Positions 45,575 through 53,898 of a stretch of DNA of 64,000 nt are shown in pieces. The notes under the pieces are model-generated. The model saw only the letters and a list, made by a program, of their open reading frames with translations, had not been told where the DNA came from and did no database searches. Both the position numbers and the translations under genes were made by a program. Each line of letters opens with the position of its first letter. Position 1 is the stretch's first letter. The stretch is from the NCBI GenBank assembly GCA_000964245.1, contig LANB01000001.1, positions 2,818,392 to 2,882,391 on the forward strand. Direction: 5' to 3'. This DNA comes from Cellvibrionaceae bacterium 1162T.S.0a.05 (GTDB lineage: Bacteria > Pseudomonadota > Gammaproteobacteria > Pseudomonadales > Cellvibrionaceae).

Positions 45575-48217
45575 ATGAAAAGTAAACCACTGTGCCGGAA
45601 TGGCTATTCCGGCGGGATATTATTTTTATTTATTTTAGCTTTCAACTTGTCTTCCTATGCGGGAGTAAATCCCACACCTATTTATGAATCGCACAACTAT
45701 CGTATGGTGTTTACTGAGCAGGCATTGGAATTTGTTGGAGAGGGCTTTACTGAGGTCACCCCGCAAATGGTGGACCAGAAAATAGGGGCTGCCTACGAGC
45801 AATTGTTTATTAATGGCAGTGCAACCAATGAAAGAATAGTGTTTGACGCGGTTGGTGGTCCGGCGGGTTTAAAATTCGTTAAAGATATCGGTAGTGATGA
45901 TATTCGTTCTGAGGGAATGTCATACGGCATGATGATCGCAGTAATGATGGACGATCAAGCCATGTTTAACGCGCTGTGGGGCTTTGTACGTAATTATATG
46001 TATCACCCGAATGGTACGCATTACTCCTGGAGTTTACAGGATGCGACGGGTTACCCGGTCAGCTCTGAAAACCCAGGGGGTGACTTTCATTATGGCGAAG
46101 GCCCTGCACCGGACGCAGAAGAGTTTTTTGCAATGGCCCTTATTTTTGCTCACTATCGCTGGGGGAGTGCCGGTGGTCAAGCAATTGCAGATTATCAATA
46201 TTGGGCGACGCACACCCTGGGCTTGTTGCGAAGTAATACCTTGTGGAATGGGTCGATGGTACGTTTTACACCTTCGGCAGGGTTTACTGATCCGTCTTAT
46301 CATCTGCCCGCATTCTATGAATTATTTCAAAACTGGGATGATGGAATAAGCGATAATTTTTGGCAAAACGCGGCGAATACCAGCCGCAGTTATTTTGTTA
46401 ACGCCGCGGATGAAACGACTGGCTTGTTCCCGGAGTATTCAGAACAGAATGGTGATCCGCATTTTGAGAGTTATAACGAGCTTTCCTCACATTCCGCGTT
46501 TGATTCTTATCGTGTTATTCAAAATATGGCTATGGACCACGCCTGGATCAGTAAAGACAACAGAATGTCGACTCTCGTAAGAGGAGTCATGGATTTTTAT
46601 AATGAACTGTCTGATCCAGATGTGACACCCACTTTTTGGGATTTTCAGTACGGCGCGGTTTACGGTTTGCAGGTTGGTACAACCGGCGATGAGTTTTATC
46701 GAACAACAACGCCGAATCCCAACTCTTTCCCAGCAAATGCAAATCCCTGGCCCGACCGCGCTGATTCACCCGTGTTGGGGTTGGCTGCGATGAATGCTGT
46801 TGGTGCACTTGCGATTGATGACGAACATGTAAAATATTTTGTTCGACATTTATGGGATCAGGATCCACCGGTGGGGGGCGGTCGTTACTATGATGGCCTT
46901 CTGTATTTATTTGGTTACTTGCATTTGGCAGGTTACTACCGGATGTATTTTGAAGCGGAAGGTACAACACTGGATTTAAGTATGGATACCGGGCGAGTCA
47001 CCAATCAAGGTACGCCGATTATTCATTGGCGGGACCCCGCTTACTTCACCGGCGCGGGTTGCCCACAGGGCGAAAACATTGTGAGTTACCAATGGGAAAT
47101 GGATTTCCATACGGCGGGTTATCCCTCAATTGGCCCTGAACCGCTAACGCTTCTCGAAAACGGTCGTTGGCTGGGTTCGATCGATCCTGTATTTGAATCG
47201 CACGATGATTTTACAATCTATGTGACTCGGGTGTGTGATGGCGCTAGCGGAACGCGTGAGGACCAGATCAGCGGTTTTGTTGATCCCAGTGGATATGTAA
47301 AAGACACCTTCGGTAATGGTGTGTCCGGGGCGAAGGTGGTTTTATGGCAGACCAATACTTCAGATATAAATAGCACGCTGATTCAAGTGCCGCAAGACAG
47401 CACTCAAATGGCAGTCTACAACCGAAACAACCCCGACTACACCAGTACGACAGGACATTTTGGTTGGGACGTTTCACCAAACCATTGGTATAAGGTTGTT
47501 GCCTCGGCAGCGGGTTGTGTTAATCCGGATGACCATTCTGACTATGAAGTGGAAACACCGCTCATGTTTGTTGGGCCGGAAATTACCGATCTCGATCTGC
47601 GTCTGTATTGCCCCTATCAAGGTAAGTTAAGCGTTAAAGTCGAAACCTATATGGATTGGGGTTACGGTTATTGTGCACAGGTTGATCTCCACAATAGTAA
47701 TAGTTGGGCACTCGATTGGTTGACGTCTTTCGATACCGAAGGCGAGGTCTATATTTTTTGGGGTGCTGATTACAATCAGTCAGATAGAAAAGTCACTATT
47801 CAGGGTTTGGAGTCAAACAATGAACTTGGTCCGAATGAAGGCTTGAGTATCAATTTTTGTGCGACACGTAATCCGGAATATGACATTAGTGTGCGCGCGC
47901 GCGGGACCAGTGGCAGTGAGATGGTACGGCTGACGGTTGGTGGTCAAACTATCGCGCAGTGGACACTTTCGTCCAATTTTACAACCCGAACGTATAGCAC
48001 CGAATTGAGCGGTGGAATTAATATTGAATACGTCAATGACTACGGGTATTACCGCGATGTTGTGGTGGATTACGTGGAGATCGGCGGTATCCGTCATCAG
48101 GCGGAAACCCAATCTCAATACAGTGGTTCGGCCTCGGGCAGTGGGAATTGTAGCAATGGCCAAAATGACGGTTGGATACATTGTAATGGTTACATTGGCT
48201 TTAGCGCGTTTAAATAG
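45575..48217 (+). CDS. Secreted GH8 enzyme (Rex-like xylanase/exo-oligoxylanase) with accessory and CBM60-like domains
   Basis: 880 residues from the ATG at 45575 (AAAAAGG upstream; the frame extends 17 codons further without support). Signal peptide to about residue 30. The GH8 catalytic domain (~45-465) keeps SEGMSYGMMIAV with the acid Glu113 and FDSYR with the likely base Asp310. PAPDAEEFFAMALIFAHYRWG and DPSYHLPAFYELF match GH8 reducing-end exo-oligoxylanases. Then a Cys-rich sandwich (~465-565), a carboxypeptidase-regulatory-like domain (~570-675), a CBM2-like domain (~685-765: YGYCAQVDLHNSNSWALDWL) and a CBM60/36-like domain (~770-880: VRARGTSGSEMVRLTVGGQ, ending DGWIHCNGYIGF). It probably acts on xylan outside the cell. 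Confidence 0.88.
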   Translation: MKSKPLCRNGYSGGILFLFILAFNLSSYAGVNPTPIYESHNYRMVFTEQALEFVGEGFTEVTPQMVDQKIGAAYEQLFINGSATNERIVFDAVGGPAGLKFVKDIGSDDIRSEGMSYGMMIAVMMDDQAMFNALWGFVRNYMYHPNGTHYSWSLQDATGYPVSSENPGGDFHYGEGPAPDAEEFFAMALIFAHYRWGSAGGQAIADYQYWATHTLGLLRSNTLWNGSMVRFTPSAGFTDPSYHLPAFYELFQNWDDGISDNFWQNAANTSRSYFVNAADETTGLFPEYSEQNGDPHFESYNELSSHSAFDSYRVIQNMAMDHAWISKDNRMSTLVRGVMDFYNELSDPDVTPTFWDFQYGAVYGLQVGTTGDEFYRTTTPNPNSFPANANPWPDRADSPVLGLAAMNAVGALAIDDEHVKYFVRHLWDQDPPVGGGRYYDGLLYLFGYLHLAGYYRMYFEAEGTTLDLSMDTGRVTNQGTPIIHWRDPAYFTGAGCPQGENIVSYQWEMDFHTAGYPSIGPEPLTLLENGRWLGSIDPVFESHDDFTIYVTRVCDGASGTREDQISGFVDPSGYVKDTFGNGVSGAKVVLWQTNTSDINSTLIQVPQDSTQMAVYNRNNPDYTSTTGHFGWDVSPNHWYKVVASAAGCVNPDDHSDYEVETPLMFVGPEITDLDLRLYCPYQGKLSVKVETYMDWGYGYCAQVDLHNSNSWALDWLTSFDTEGEVYIFWGADYNQSDRKVTIQGLESNNELGPNEGLSINFCATRNPEYDISVRARGTSGSEMVRLTVGGQTIAQWTLSSNFTTRTYSTELSGGINIEYVNDYGYYRDVVVDYVEIGGIRHQAETQSQYSGSASGSGNCSNGQNDGWIHCNGYIGFSAFK

Positions 48218-48237
48218 CGTAAAGCATTGAGCAATTA

Positions 48238-48264
48238 AAACGCGCCACGATCGGCGCGTTTTTT
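48238..48264 (+). terminator. Intrinsic terminator after the GH8 gene
   Basis: AAACGCGCC / GGCGCGTTT stem with a 6-nt loop, then TTTTTTATTTT. Confidence 0.88.
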
Positions 48265-48388
48265 ATTTTCAGCACCTGTGTTCTTTAGTCTTTACCTTCG
48301 TTTTACAAAAAATGTGCAAATTGTTTATTAACAAATATAAAATTCAGGTGTCTGTAGTCATTTACCAGCTAAATTACGGAGTAAGAAG

Positions 48389-48715
48389 ATGAAAAAGATT
48401 TTAGTGTTTGTGGCCCTGGTGTTTTGTTGTCAGTTTTCTTTGGCGGCGAGCTGGTCCGGAAAAATAGTAGAATTGCGATCAGTCAATGGCTCCAATGTTG
48501 TTTTGTTTAAACTTAGCGAGGCGTTGGAGTCTGCGGCACGTTGTAATGAATTCGGCATGTACGCAGTCAGTCTCAGCTCTCCCGGTGGCCAGGTTCACTT
48601 TGAGCTATTAAAACTGGCTTATATGCAAGATCACCATATTGAAGCAGAAAGTTTGAATACCTGTTCGGTACACTGGAAGTCTGAAAGTGTTAAAGATATT
48701 CAAATTCGACCTTGA
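48389..48715 (+). CDS. Small exported protein of unknown function
   Basis: 108 residues. Signal peptide MKKILVFVALVFCCQFSLAA, then an 88-residue mature chain with two Cys (52 and 92) that may form one disulfide. Beta-strand-like segments (GKIVELRSVNGSNVVLFKL, GGQVHFELLKLAYM) suggest a small OB- or barrel-like fold. ATTACGGAGTAAG gives a good ribosome binding site. No family recognised. It lies 34 bp before the ComB-like gene but the link is unclear. Confidence 0.7.
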   Translation: MKKILVFVALVFCCQFSLAASWSGKIVELRSVNGSNVVLFKLSEALESAARCNEFGMYAVSLSSPGGQVHFELLKLAYMQDHHIEAESLNTCSVHWKSESVKDIQIRP

Positions 48716-48749
48716 ATAGCTTGTCAGTAAAGAACACACACAGGTTTTT

Positions 48750-49445
48750 ATGGGTATGCAGGTAGTTAAATACGATTTCGTTGAGGGCGCCCAAAAGGCC
48801 AGAGGAATGACTGTAATAATCGACGTGTTTCGCGCATTTTCTGTTGCCTGTTATTGTTATCAGAAAGGCGTGAGTCAAATTTATCCGGTTGCAGATGTCG
48901 AAGAGGCCAGGCTTCGTTTTAGATCAGAATCAGATGTGCTGCGTATTGGAGAGCGCCACGGAAAAAAACTGGAGGGTTTTGATTTTGGTAACTCACCAAC
49001 TGAAATATTGCGATCGACTCTTGAAAAAAAGCGCATTATTCAAACGACGCATGCGGGAACGCAGGGTCTTCTCAATGCAAGTGGGGCACAGCAGGTTTTA
49101 ACTGGAGCGCTAGTTAATGCGCGAGCGACTGCAAACTATTTAAAAAGCCAAAGCCCTGACCTTGTTAGCCTCGTAAGGATGGGGTGGGAAGCCAATACAT
49201 CTTCTGAAGAAGATGATATTTGTGCGGAGTATCTTGAAAGTCTTTTGTTAGACAAGCCTTTTGATGTCTCAGCGATTAAGCCAACGCTGCGGGCGGCGCC
49301 TTGCGCGAACAGGTTTTTTGACTCTGAACAACCCTGGAGCCCGGAAAGTGATTTTGATTTATGTACAGAAGTTGACAGGTTTAACTTCGTATTGAGATTG
49401 GGCAAGGAAGACGAATTGATTTTTCTCGAAAAAGTATCGATTTGA
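48750..49445 (+). CDS. 2-phosphosulfolactate phosphatase (ComB) family protein
   Basis: 231 residues. The ComB fold is suggested by VIIDVFRAFSVACYCYQKGV at the N-terminus, GFDFGNSPTEIL, THAGTQGLLNASGAQQVLTG and SSEEDDICAEYLESLL, matching the conserved acidic Mg-binding site. In methanogens ComB makes sulfolactate in coenzyme M synthesis; bacterial homologues are widespread and often of unclear substrate. No comA or comC lies nearby, so CoM synthesis is not supported here. Stop codon overlaps the frame upstream of the next gene. Confidence 0.8.
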   Translation: MGMQVVKYDFVEGAQKARGMTVIIDVFRAFSVACYCYQKGVSQIYPVADVEEARLRFRSESDVLRIGERHGKKLEGFDFGNSPTEILRSTLEKKRIIQTTHAGTQGLLNASGAQQVLTGALVNARATANYLKSQSPDLVSLVRMGWEANTSSEEDDICAEYLESLLLDKPFDVSAIKPTLRAAPCANRFFDSEQPWSPESDFDLCTEVDRFNFVLRLGKEDELIFLEKVSI

Positions 49446-49474
49446 TTTCTGGATATTCAAAAGTGAATGTTGTT

Positions 49475-50029
49475 ATGAAGAAAATGGTGGTTGCTGTTCT
49501 GTTGGTGATGATTGCGCAGTTCAGTTATGCAGATCTGAATGTTGGGCTTGGGGTTGGTCAATCGAATTATGAATGGAATGGGGAGGGGTTTGATTCGGGT
49601 AATGCCTTTGAGTTGAATGTCGCCTACTTTATTTCGACGCGTGTGGGAGTAGAGCTGGCCTACAATGATTTGGGTGACGCGCACGGACGTAACTTTGAAA
49701 TTGCGACTCGCGGCACGAGCCTTGGTGTAACCGGAAACATGCCGCTTGCAGATCGTGTGCAACTTTTCGCCAAGTTGGCCTTTATGGATTACCAATCGAC
49801 GCTGACTGCTGATTCGCCAATATTTCTTGAAGGGTTTTACAGGGCGAGCAATGGATCTCCAGTGATTCAACCTGTGAACAAAGTGCAGCTAAAAGGCGAG
49901 GACCTAATGTCCAGCATTGGTCTCTCTTTTCAGGTGAACCCTGCCGCGAGCGTTTACCTGCGTTATTCACACTATGATTTTGATCAAAGCTTGAGTGCCT
50001 GGATGGCAGGCGTCAGCTACGCCCTATAA
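49475..50029 (+). CDS. Outer-membrane beta-barrel protein (OmpA-like small barrel)
   Basis: 184 residues from the ATG at 49475 (a start at 49442 overlapping the previous gene is in frame but adds no recognisable signal). Signal peptide MKKMVVAVLLVMIAQFSYA. Alternating polar/nonpolar strands with aromatic girdles (LNVGLGVGQSNYEW, VGVELAYNDLGD, ASVYLRYSHYDFD) and a C-terminal WMAGVSYAL predict an 8-strand barrel. Specific function unknown. Confidence 0.75.
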   Translation: MKKMVVAVLLVMIAQFSYADLNVGLGVGQSNYEWNGEGFDSGNAFELNVAYFISTRVGVELAYNDLGDAHGRNFEIATRGTSLGVTGNMPLADRVQLFAKLAFMDYQSTLTADSPIFLEGFYRASNGSPVIQPVNKVQLKGEDLMSSIGLSFQVNPAASVYLRYSHYDFDQSLSAWMAGVSYAL

Positions 50030-50346
50030 TTCTCCAGGGCTGGCTTTTTCGGTGTGCTTTGTGTTGACAAGCTGTTACGGCCTTTCTGGCGTTCTACCTT
50101 GAATTAGCGAGTTTTTTCGGTGGTTGATTTTTGCGCCGGGCAAAACGCCGCTGAGCCTCAAGCGTCGATTCATTGACGCTCATACCAAAAAAGTGTTAAC
50201 CAGAGTTGGGCTCTTGGGGTCACTATTTTTCATTGAACTTTTCTTTCTTTATGCTGAAAACACGTTAAGTTTTGGACCTATTCCAGTTAGAAAATAAATC
50301 ATAAAAAATAAATAAGAAAAATTTATGAAAAATGCCGCCTGTGTTC
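50030..50346. other. Intergenic region upstream of the porin-like gene
   Basis: 317 bp, no supported ORF. A small hairpin AGCGTC-N8-GACGCT (50161-50180) is the only structure visible. Confidence 0.4.
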
Positions 50347-50407
50347 TTGGAATTTAAAAAAGTTTAGATATAATCCGCCCCGCTTTGGGGCATGGCAGGG
50401 TTGCCAT
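50347..50407 (+). promoter_or_regulatory. Porin-like gene promoter and structured leader
   Basis: TTGGAA (50347-50352), 16-bp spacer, perfect TATAAT (50369-50374). The transcript would begin within or just before two back-to-back hairpins, GCCCC-GCTTT-GGGGC (50377-50391) and ATGGCA-GGGT-TGCCAT (50392-50407), then a ~45-nt stretch to the ATG with TAGGAGAGAAAG. The 5' structure may stabilise the mRNA or be a small-RNA target. Confidence 0.7.
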
Positions 50408-50451
50408 CGTTCTGACAAAGCGAGGAAAGTTATCCTAGGAGAGAAAGTATT

Positions 50452-51144
50452 ATGAAAATCAAGAAGTTAGTTGCCGCTCTATCATTGTCAGCCTTTTCCT
50501 TGGCTGCTGCTGCTGAAGATTACCGGGTTGAAGTCGGTGCAAGTTACGTGGATTTTGATTTCGCGGATGGTTTTGGCATCTCGGGCGAAGTTCATTTTGA
50601 CGAAGTGTCTACCAGTGGTCTTCCTTTGGAAGAAGCCGCTTACCTTGGTCACTCTAACAATGCGTTTTTGAACTATATCGATATTGATGGTGACGATATT
50701 ACGCTGATTGGTGTTGAGCTCTATTTAAATGGGTTTTATTTCGCACCGATGTATGCCGATTCCTCTCTGGGAGATGGCGAATTCTCAGCCGCTCTGGGCT
50801 ATGCTTCAGAGAACGGTTGGCGTGTAAGCACAACTGTGCCCGAAGAAGATTATGAAGCCAATGTTGACTTCAAATATGTGACCGCCTTGTCAAGCGGGAA
50901 CTACATTAATTTTGAAGCTTCATTTGAAGATGGTGGCGATTTCGGTGAGAATGCTTTCACCATTGGTGGTGACTACTATTTCGATGAAACCTTGAGTGTT
51001 GGTGCGGTGGTAATCGATCAGTTTGATACAGACTTTGGTATCCGAGCAAACAAATTCTTCACTCCAACTTTCCGTGCCGGTGCAATGTTTATTTCTGGAG
51101 ATGCTTTTGACACCATCTCTATCGACGCATCTGTTCGTTTCTAA
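50452..51144 (+). CDS. Porin-like outer-membrane beta-barrel protein
   Basis: 230 residues. Signal peptide MKIKKLVAALSLSAFSLAAAAE. The mature chain is acidic and rich in Asp, Gly, Phe and Tyr with alternating strand patterns (YRVEVGASYVDFDF, NGFYFAPMYADS, NAFTIGGDYYFDETLSVGAVV), and it ends in Phe (DTISIDASVRF), the BAM recognition signal. It resembles the small 'putative porin' family of marine gammaproteobacteria. Substrate unknown. Confidence 0.8.
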   Translation: MKIKKLVAALSLSAFSLAAAAEDYRVEVGASYVDFDFADGFGISGEVHFDEVSTSGLPLEEAAYLGHSNNAFLNYIDIDGDDITLIGVELYLNGFYFAPMYADSSLGDGEFSAALGYASENGWRVSTTVPEEDYEANVDFKYVTALSSGNYINFEASFEDGGDFGENAFTIGGDYYFDETLSVGAVVIDQFDTDFGIRANKFFTPTFRAGAMFISGDAFDTISIDASVRF

Positions 51145-51163
51145 TTTACGAATAGCTTTGACG

Positions 51164-51190
51164 AAAACGGCGCGCTTAGCGCCGTTTTTT
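51164..51190 (+). terminator. Intrinsic terminator after the porin-like gene
   Basis: Stem AACGGCGC / GCGCCGTT with a 5-nt loop, then TTTTTT; the typical strong form. Confidence 0.92.
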
Positions 51191-51297
51191 GTTGGCGAGC
51201 CCACCATTTCGACCGACAGCCTTACAGTCTTTCCTTGTTGAGTCGCTCTCTGTAATGACTTTGTGATAAGCTCTGCCTGGAACATGGGTCGAGGAGC

Positions 51298-51693
51298 GTG
51301 GCTAGCTGGAAGATGAACGAAAATAACACTTTATATTCAGCGCACCCGGTGATGTTTAGAAACAACCCGCTGGGTTTTATTCTGGGTCTGATTCTCGTAC
51401 CTGTATTTGGTATTGGCCTTTTGGTTTTTCTGGTTTGGCATTTGAAAAACAAATCGACCAAATTGAGTGTGCAAAACGGCGAAATCCTGTTTGAGCAAGG
51501 CTTGTTGAGTAAGGAACGTTCAGAAGTCAGTATTAGTAGTGTCAGAACTACCAAGGTCAAGCAAACTTTCTTCAATCGTATTTTCGGAGTAGGAACAGTC
51601 GAAATCTATACCGCTGGTGATAGCCCGGAAATTATTGCCAAAGGCTTGCCGGATCCAAACCGGATTCGTGAGCTTATTAAGCCGGCCCATTAA
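51298..51693 (+). CDS. Membrane protein with bacterial PH (bPH2) domain
   Basis: 131 residues from GTG at 51298 (ATG at 51313 is an alternative with GGAAG immediately before it). Two hydrophobic segments (residues ~24-50, LGFILGLILVPVFGIGLLVFL) followed by a bPH2-like beta domain: LSVQNGEILFEQGLLSKERS, then VSISSVRTTKVKQTFFNRIFG and VGTVEIYTAG. Such YdbS-type proteins are inner-membrane proteins of largely unknown role. Followed 3 bp later by another small membrane protein. Confidence 0.82.
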   Translation: MASWKMNENNTLYSAHPVMFRNNPLGFILGLILVPVFGIGLLVFLVWHLKNKSTKLSVQNGEILFEQGLLSKERSEVSISSVRTTKVKQTFFNRIFGVGTVEIYTAGDSPEIIAKGLPDPNRIRELIKPAH

Positions 51694-51696
51694 TCA

Positions 51697-52011
51697 ATGA
51701 CTGGCCAACTCGACAATAACGATAAAAAAGAAGCGCGTAATATCGCTCTGGTGATTGTCGTGCTCTTTGTGTTGCTGGGTGTGGCGACCTTCCTGATGTT
51801 GCCTTTGCTGGGGGCCTTTGTGGCAGAGCACCTATCGCCCGGTCTGGGGCTCAAGAATGCAGCAGTTATCGCTTTCTTTCTCACTATTGTTACCTTGATT
51901 GTACTCGCGTTCGCAGCGGGTGACGGTTTATTGGGGGAAATTCAATTTCTTCTCGGCGGGTTTCTCCTCTTTTTCCTGATTTCCTGGGTCATGTTGGCCT
52001 GGATATTTTAG
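51697..52011 (+). CDS. Small membrane protein of unknown function
   Basis: 104 residues. A short charged N-terminus (MTGQLDNNDKKEARN) and then about three hydrophobic segments (IALVIVVLFVLLGVATFLML, AAVIAFFLTIVTLIVLAFAA, LGGFLLFFLISWVMLAWIF). No family recognised. Probably co-transcribed with the bPH2 gene. Convergent with the regulator gene. Confidence 0.7.
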   Translation: MTGQLDNNDKKEARNIALVIVVLFVLLGVATFLMLPLLGAFVAEHLSPGLGLKNAAVIAFFLTIVTLIVLAFAAGDGLLGEIQFLLGGFLLFFLISWVMLAWIF

Positions 52012-52043
52012 GCAGGTTTTTTTAGCACAATTCCTCTTTTGGC

Positions 52044-53624
52044 TTAATTGTTGGCGATAACTCCCTGAATAAACTTTTGAATCGAATCGTGAGGGTTTTC
52101 TTTCCGTGATTTTTTGTAGCAGCCTGGAGTCCTTGGACAGGTACTGCCGCGCGAACATATCAAGTGGGCATCTTTTTCTATTCCTCGCTGTACCCAACCG
52201 ATATTAAGAATTTTTGCTACGCTGGCCAGGTCGGCTTTGATGTTTTTTGGCAGAGGGCTGCGGCCACCTTTTTTTACGCAGGCTGCTTTAATAACCGCGG
52301 CGAGATCGCGCGGGTCTTTTCCTTGCGCTTCAATGGCCGGGTTTAAATCAATACCCGCACACAGAACATGTTTGTTTTCAGCAAAGTCCTTTACCTTGAG
52401 TGACTCGCAGCTATAAATGTGAGTCTCATCGCCGACATCCAGAATCGAAATCTGAGCGGAACTTTGATTGAGTGGCGTTTCATCCATGCGAAAGACCGCC
52501 CAATGCGGACAAGGATTATTTACCGAGCGCATATTGCCCCAGGGGAGAGGAATGCCATTGCCGCGGTAAACGGCTTTGAGCGTGCCGGGTGAATAGGCGT
52601 CGAAAAAGTGCCAGTGTGGATAGGGCGAGACTGCGGTCATTCGGCGCATGGCAACGGCGTCAGAGACTTCGACAATTTTGCTGGTTTTAATTTCATAGGC
52701 GTGTGCATCCAGCAGTTGTCGAAACGGCACGCGCGGGCACAGCAGGGCGCCTGCAAAAAAACTGCATTCGAAATCCCGCCAGGCATGGAGTATATCCTGG
52801 GCGTTGAGTTCTGGTGATTGTGTGGCGATCTCGCCGTTGTCATCCAGATTACTACCAAAGGTCTTACCGGCAACCATCACACTTTTCAAGCCATCATTGC
52901 CATGCAGAACGCAATGGCCGATTTGTACGCTGAGATCATACTTCAATCGACGAAACTGCGATTTCAGTTTCTCGTTGACATAAATGGTATTGGGCGGTTC
53001 GAGGAAGGAGCTGATTGTGCGCTTGGAAACCTTACCGGTTTCATCCTGAAATTTTTCGGGTTGTTGGTTGAACCACTTTATTTTCAGTCCGAGGTGTTGT
53101 GCGATTTTATAGATATCGTCGAGGTTGAGAGGTAAGCGTTTTTTACCCACTTCTTCAGCTGCGCGTTCGAGGTCAGGGAAATGATTACGGTGGTGTTCCT
53201 GGTAAGCACGTATCAGTAAATGTGCAAACTCGCGGCCAGTGGTGCCGGTTTGCGAAAGCATTTCCGGAATCGCAATTTGCAGTATGTCATTGGTAAATAA
53301 GAAGCCGGGTTCGAGGGCCATCCCACTGATACCACCGGCACTGGATTTAATCGGGGTAATTGAGGCTTCTTCTGGCACATCGTCGAGAAACCAGTTGAGG
53401 TCTTTCTGAAAAACATCGGCGATTACTTCCAGTGTGTCTTCACCGGGTACCCGTTGGCCGCGTTCAATCATGCTCAGGTAAGACACTGAAGGCGCAGACT
53501 CCGGGTTGGCTTTAACGCAGCGCGAGGAAAGATCCTCCAGAGTCAGGTTATTACGCTTACGTAAATTTCGAATTTTGGTGCCGAGAAAATGCGATTTGCG
53601 GGTGTAGCTTTGTGCGTTTTTCAT
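52044..53624 (-). CDS. XRE/DUF3612 transcriptional regulator of the glyoxylate/gluconeogenesis genes
   Basis: 526 residues. An N-terminal XRE helix-turn-helix (~12-77: LGTKIRNLRKRNNLTLEDLS, SYLSMIERGQRVPGEDTLEV) is followed by a large C-terminal region that I assign to the DUF3612 family. RamB and ScfR, acetate/fatty-acid regulators, have a comparable layout. There is an IrrE-like middle (IYVNEKLKSQFRRLKYDLSVQ) and a Cys cluster at the end (C490, C496, C502) that could bind metal. It is divergent from glcB-aceA-pckA with 274 bp between, and repeats in that gap fit its operator. Acetyl-CoA or a similar effector is possible (inference). Confidence 0.85.
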   Translation of the reverse strand: MKNAQSYTRKSHFLGTKIRNLRKRNNLTLEDLSSRCVKANPESAPSVSYLSMIERGQRVPGEDTLEVIADVFQKDLNWFLDDVPEEASITPIKSSAGGISGMALEPGFLFTNDILQIAIPEMLSQTGTTGREFAHLLIRAYQEHHRNHFPDLERAAEEVGKKRLPLNLDDIYKIAQHLGLKIKWFNQQPEKFQDETGKVSKRTISSFLEPPNTIYVNEKLKSQFRRLKYDLSVQIGHCVLHGNDGLKSVMVAGKTFGSNLDDNGEIATQSPELNAQDILHAWRDFECSFFAGALLCPRVPFRQLLDAHAYEIKTSKIVEVSDAVAMRRMTAVSPYPHWHFFDAYSPGTLKAVYRGNGIPLPWGNMRSVNNPCPHWAVFRMDETPLNQSSAQISILDVGDETHIYSCESLKVKDFAENKHVLCAGIDLNPAIEAQGKDPRDLAAVIKAACVKKGGRSPLPKNIKADLASVAKILNIGWVQRGIEKDAHLICSRGSTCPRTPGCYKKSRKENPHDSIQKFIQGVIANN

Positions 53625-53760
53625 CGAATGCCTCGCGATATCGTGCTTTTACCAACGTGATATTCCGGTTTTTTCACAATCATTGTAGGTCAGCTCGGGC
53701 GACTCATAAGCGATTATTTGGGCTGTGTAGCCCGTCGTGCCTGAACCTGGGGCTGTTTTT

Positions 53761-53829
53761 GTGAAATTTCACTGTTTTGTAAAATTTACATTGTGAAATT
53801 TTAATTGTGAAATTTCAAAACAATATTAT
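53761..53829. promoter_or_regulatory. Operator repeat cluster between the regulator and glcB
   Basis: Four related sites: GTGAAATTTCAC (53761-53772, perfect palindrome), TGTAAAATTTACA (53778-53790, perfect around one base), GTGAAATTTTAA (53793-53804) and GTGAAATTTCAA (53807-53818). GTGAAATTT-type starts are 18, 14 and 14 bp apart. They run up to a TATTAT -10 candidate for glcB (53824-53829). Best explained as operators for the adjacent XRE regulator, acting on both divergent promoters. Confidence 0.75.
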
Positions 53830-53898
53830 CTTAGACTAGGTCTCAGGTTGTTGCCAAGTGCGCGTAACAACTCTTTCGCCCATTGACAGGAGGCCTGA

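Noticed and set aside
53761-53772. Reading the GTGAAATTTCAC palindrome as an inverted repeat of a mobile element
   Set aside because: Related copies are spaced regularly over a divergent promoter next to a DNA-binding regulator, fitting operators better; no transposase or second end is near.
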